Assembly: GCA_038503065.1 (NCBI GenBank)
Contig: JBCAMK010000010.1
Coordinates: 1,922,001 to 1,986,000 of the forward strand
From: Paragyromitra xinjiangensis
Lineage: Eukaryota > Ascomycota > Pezizomycetes > Pezizales > Discinaceae
Length of the DNA: 64,000 nt
Direction of reading: 5' to 3'
The translations under genes and the position numbers were made by a program. This document shows, in pieces, positions 60,194 through 64,000 of the stretch; position 1 is the first letter of the stretch, and the number at the start of each line of letters is the position of its first letter. The notes under the pieces were generated by a model, which was not told the origin of the DNA, searched no databases, and saw nothing but the letters and a program-made list of their open reading frames with translations.

Positions 60194-60821
60194 CCCTCCC
60201 CAATACAGTAAGATCATCTATTTTCTACCTGATCGAGGTTGACATATTTGGCAACCTCTGACCACCAGCGTAAGGGATAACCCAGTAAATACGTTAGTTT
60301 TGGTATGCGTTATCATATTCGAAGATTCCGTAGTGGACCATTGGGAATTTGCTGGCCTCGTTGAAGGTATATAGGATTTATGGGCTTGGAGAAGTATAGT
60401 AAAGAACAACACCCACCGTTAGCGAATCACACGTCCCATCCCCACGCTCGCTCACGCTAGTTTCAGCCCTCTTCGCCCTTGCATCGCTTCTGTGAGTTCT
60501 CTGCATTGTTTCTCCGGTTTCTGATTGTGTAGCCGGGGCGGGGTTGGTAGGTGGGATCGGTAGGTGGGTAGGGTAAATCGTAAGTCGCAGCGGGTTTGGT
60601 TAATTGGCTTGAACCGGGTACTGATGGGTTTAGCTGCGGTGGAGCTGGGTGAGTCGGTGCGGTGATGACGGTAGGAGTGGTGGACGGCGCGTTAAGTTGG
60701 GAGGAAGGATCGGGTGGGATCTGAGATGTTCAAATAATTTGCAATGAGGCTCATTTGTTGGTATGTTAGTAGAGGTAGTATAGACAAGGTTGAAAAAGGA
60801 TCCAGTAGATACATGTACCTA
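60194..60821. other. Intergenic, upstream flank of paralogue C
   Basis: Includes a weak copy of the flank block seen at 45.9 and 49.4 kb (about 60440-60540). No gene supported. Confidence 0.4.
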
Positions 60822-61263
60822 CAGTAAAACCTATCATAATTCCAGCCTATCATATTTCCAGCCAGCAGCTACCGCAAACTTTGTTCTATGGGAAAAACCT
60901 GTCTTATTTCCATCCCTATCATAATTCCATTTCCAGCAGATTCCCAGCATATAAATTTGCTAATTTCCAGAGTTACCTGGATAATGAGGAGATTTTTGGT
61001 AGATATTTTCAATTTTTTTCACTTGGAAACACATCTCAACATGACCATCCATATCTCCTGTGAAGGCAGCCTCTTTTAGAATGGTTGTTGGTGTGCAATA
61101 GTGGTTCTTGTAGCCTGCTCCTTATGGAATCTTGCTGCCAAGCTCCTGGGTTAGGGTTATTGAGGCTCTAAGCGCCGCCAAGAAACCTATCGAAGTTCCA
61201 TACCTATCATAATTCCAGCCAAACTCTGGGAATAGCCAACTGGAATTATGATAGGTTTTACTG
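60822..61263. mobile_element. MITE, 442 bp, pogo/Tc1-mariner-like
   Basis: Perfect terminal inverted repeats of 24 bp starting CAGTAAAACCTATCATAATT, flanked by TA at both ends (60820-60821 and 61264-61265). The CAGTAAAACC end is of the kind seen in pogo/Tigger elements. Internal sequence has more copies of CCTATCATAATTCCA in direct and variant form, and a telomere-like GGGTTAGGGTTA word at 61148. No transposase is encoded. Confidence 0.85.
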
Positions 61264-62960
61264 TAGTCAAATGCGCAGTTAAGATAGGACGTTGAATTGG
61301 CCTGAGCCTGAGCCTGAGCCTAGACCTGAGCCTGGATATTGGCGTGTCATGGAAAGTTATGGGCCAATCATCTGTAGCTGCGCGCGGCATGCTGGCCCCG
61401 AATGGTGGTGCACTTGAGCAAAGGTTTCAGCTCCTACTTGTCGCTAGGAACCAAATTTTGCGAAAATCCCCCTACTAACTAGATCTGCTCACCAAGTAGT
61501 AGAATTTCTTGAAGCTAATGCCTTTGACTATAGGGAAACCATCGAACGCGGTTGTAAAAAATCGGAACTACCATTCCATTTGAGTACAGCAGCATTGGTA
61601 CTTAATGAGTCCTGGCTCCCGTGGCCTCGAACAGAAACACCCTCGCGGGGGAAAAAGCAAATATCAGCAATTAGCTACACGTCATTGATCCTGACGAGGC
61701 TACTACGCCGCGGATGCCACAAGGGGTTTCTATGGCCACGATCCTTGTTGGCAACGACTCAAACATTAATTCTATACCTCACCTTACATGACCTCCAGGG
61801 TTGAAGGAGAGAATTCAGGCTCCGGTGTGTATATTTGGTGAGCTGAAACAGAGATTGCTGGGTGGTGACATGGAGTCAGGCTCAAGAAAATTTATCCGGC
61901 GTACACCAAGCCAATGAAACTAACCGACCGAGAGATGTGGATAGGACGCGAGGCCTTTCTTCTGCTCGTGTCCATTATTAGTCCTATGGTTCCGAAGGGA
62001 ATACCGGACTAATCGCCTAGGCGCCGCGTGTTTTAGTGGTAAATGCTGTAAAATATGGGAATTGGGGGACGGAGAAGACTCGATCGCTTGAGGGACGACT
62101 CTTGTATAAGCCCGATTGTTCCCAGTCCACGCTTGCCAGAGCCTTCTACTTCGTTCTACGTTCTGAGTCTGAGCTCGTTTCCTAGGAGACTGTTTCATAC
62201 GAGATTAGGAAGCTATCTCCAACAGTAAAAAAACTGCTAGCTTGAGCGATGGCCCGTGAAGATTTTGGTGTGGGATTAGAGGGGCGTTGCGACAGTACTA
62301 CTAGCCTCCCCGTGAACCCTTAACCACAACCACAAATAAGGGCAAAATACGGGTTTGGGGAATTCATTCATTAAATATATTCTACTATCACTCTGATTCA
62401 ATTTGGGGGATAGATGGGTTTGGTTGTGGTGTGGCGTCTATGACTCATAAGCCTCAATAGCCCTCTAAAGATAATTATTCAGTATTACCGCTCGAAGTGG
62501 TATACGGACTTCCACAGCCTCGCCATTTATCGTTATACTTAGTTGGTTGCTAGGGAGCACTACCCCAAAATCTTCTATTCCCGGTCACCTGATTGACGAT
62601 CTGTGAATTTGACTATATACAACTGCGGCTTATAAGTACAGAAATTTAAAGGCGGTTTCAGTGCAAGGCATAAACATAAAAAGAGCTCGACTAAATCGTC
62701 CCGTCTTCCGCTACCGTGGCCCTTCTCATTTTAGTTTTTTAAGATAATCAAAGGTAGAGACCAGACAAATAGGACACTAAGTACGCATTCAGCCACCTAG
62801 GATACAGGGTTTTTAAAAATCATGAACAATTAACACAAAGGAAAAATAAAAACGAACGAACCGAGCCAACCTAAAAGAAAATAGGGAGAAAACACCCGCA
62901 TACGGTCAAGCCTGAGGAAAGCATATGCGATACCTCACGAGTATATTCAACTTCGCATCC
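61264..62960. other. Intergenic, no supported gene
   Basis: A GAGCCTGAGCCTGAGCCTAG stretch lies near 61300. A plus-strand open stretch of about 119 codons (about 61450-61804) has no ATG at its start and no recognised domain, so it is not called. Confidence 0.45.
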
Positions 62961-63785
62961 TCAGTAAAACTCAATGTCACGGCCAAACCTAACTTTAGCC
63001 TTCGGAAGGCTTAGTTTATGAACACTCCTCATGTGCTGTAGAACGTTGTCCTTGCGACTAAACCCATTATCTCCCGTGCGTTCACAGCTGTCGAAAGGGC
63101 AACTGAGCTTCTCGATCCCCAAGTGAATGGTATCATAGTGACGGTCGAAGTTGTTTTTGATGTTGAAGGTTGATGAGCAGTTTTTGCCGAGACAAGCGAT
63201 GATTAACCTAGCTCCGCGGCCAGAGCATCGATGTAGGCGCCTATAGACTCTGTATTAACATGAGAAGACTAGCTCATTGAAGGTTGACGATATATACTTA
63301 GGGTTCTTTCTACACCCGGCCGCACACCAGGAATCCAAAGGTATCACAAGCTCCTTATCTTCAAGGATTGAATCTTTGTGAGGTGTTGGCTCTTGAAGTA
63401 TTTGGCTGGAATTTATAGGCTGGAATTCGAAAGATTCTAGGTCGCCATTGAATACTGATTTTTGGTGACAGGTATCAATAGCATTCTGTTGTATTTCGGG
63501 GGTGAGTAGGAGCACGGGATTAGCCCCGTGGGGTGCATCAACGTAAAAGGATTGACCTTGGTCTAATCCGGGTGCGAAGATGAGTTCTTGATATCCGACT
63601 GAACTAGGTGAGGTCATGAGAATCTCGCTATGGATTGTTGGCTGCTCTAGAGTCTGGCCATAGAAAACAGATCGCGGCCCGAGGGGTCCTGGATGATCAT
63701 TGATGGATGAAATATGGCGGCCGTGGTCACTGGTTCTGGACAAAGTAGCCGCGGGGGGGTGGTCGATACGAGATCTAGACAACCT
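62961..63785 (-). CDS. Two-finger C2H2 protein, paralogue D (5' exon not resolved)
   Basis: Exons 63785-63298 and 63240-62961 join in frame (256 codons including the stop). The first is preceded by a good acceptor (GTACTAAT branch, TTTTTTAG), so a short upstream exon is expected but I cannot place it before the window end. The larger exon is Ser/Pro/Ile-rich and ends in C-x3-C. The last encodes HRCSGRG, a finger C-x4-C-x12-H-x4-H and a finger C-x4-C-x16-H-x4-H, ending FGRDIEFY. The intron between them starts GTATAT and ends CTATAG. Like C it lacks the intron found in A and B. All zinc ligands are present. Confidence 0.72.
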
Positions 63786-64000
63786 CTAAAAAATTATTAG
63801 TACATGAATGAAAAAGCCTTAACATTTCTTCGCGTTGCACGATCTGAGAATGAGCAGAACTGAACTACGTGCACGAACGGACGTTCAAGCTAGTATCCCT
63901 TGGCCGTCGCTTAAATGTTCACCATTCTTAGCCATCCTTCTCTACAACACATATTTTTGTAGATCAGTGATGGCTAGGGAACGTGTATGTATGCTAGTGA
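63786..64000. other. Upstream region of paralogue D, cut by the window end
   Basis: Presumably holds the first exon and promoter of paralogue D. No convincing ATG-donor pair was found. Confidence 0.4.

Noticed and set aside
61450..61804. 119-codon open stretch
   Set aside because: No ATG at the start, no clear exon partner, no recognised domain.

Overview
The window reads as nuclear DNA of a filamentous ascomycete (Pezizomycotina). The supporting signs are short introns with GTAAGT-type donors and CTAAC branch points, a Zn2Cys6 regulator with a fungal middle homology region, F-box/ankyrin proteins, a soluble class 1A-type dihydroorotate dehydrogenase, and TTAGGG-type telomere-like motifs. 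Low gene density and several transposons would suit a repeat-rich genome such as a truffle-like Pezizomycete, but that placement is inference. I see no tRNA, rRNA or CRISPR array.

Layout. 1-9 kb: gene-poor. 9-13.3 kb: an F-box protein gene (+) convergent with a split SDR oxidoreductase gene (-) whose catalytic lysine is replaced by alanine. 15.5-16.5 kb: dihydroorotate dehydrogenase. 17-26 kb: gene-poor, with foldback elements, a 94-bp tandem repeat and a decayed coding relic. 26.9-30.7 kb: a three-exon Zn2Cys6 transcription factor with an unusually long first intron. 30.7-35.4 kb: nearly empty apart from one possible exon. 35.5-41.1 kb: three single-exon F-box/ankyrin genes. 42.4-64 kb: four dispersed paralogues (A-D) of a two-finger C2H2 gene, all on the minus strand, with related flanking sequence, interrupted by MITEs and by one complete DNA transposon.

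The most notable object is the 6.08-kb transposon at 51603-57682. It has about 40-bp terminal inverted repeats, a perfect 6-bp target duplication (CCTGAA), a five-exon DDE integrase-type transposase (530 aa, apparently intact) and two flanking genes of unrecognised families. Its integrase type and 6-bp duplication fit the eukaryotic IS3EU group, and its two extra genes may be undescribed cargo or accessory functions.

Three other signals stand out. A 208-bp MITE lies between the branch point and 3' splice site of an intron in C2H2 paralogue B. The single-exon genes switch strand composition part-way through, from C-rich in the 5' part to G-rich in the 3' part of the coding strand. The SDR gene has a conserved-looking N-terminal module reached only through small upstream exons, one of them apparently 10 nt long.
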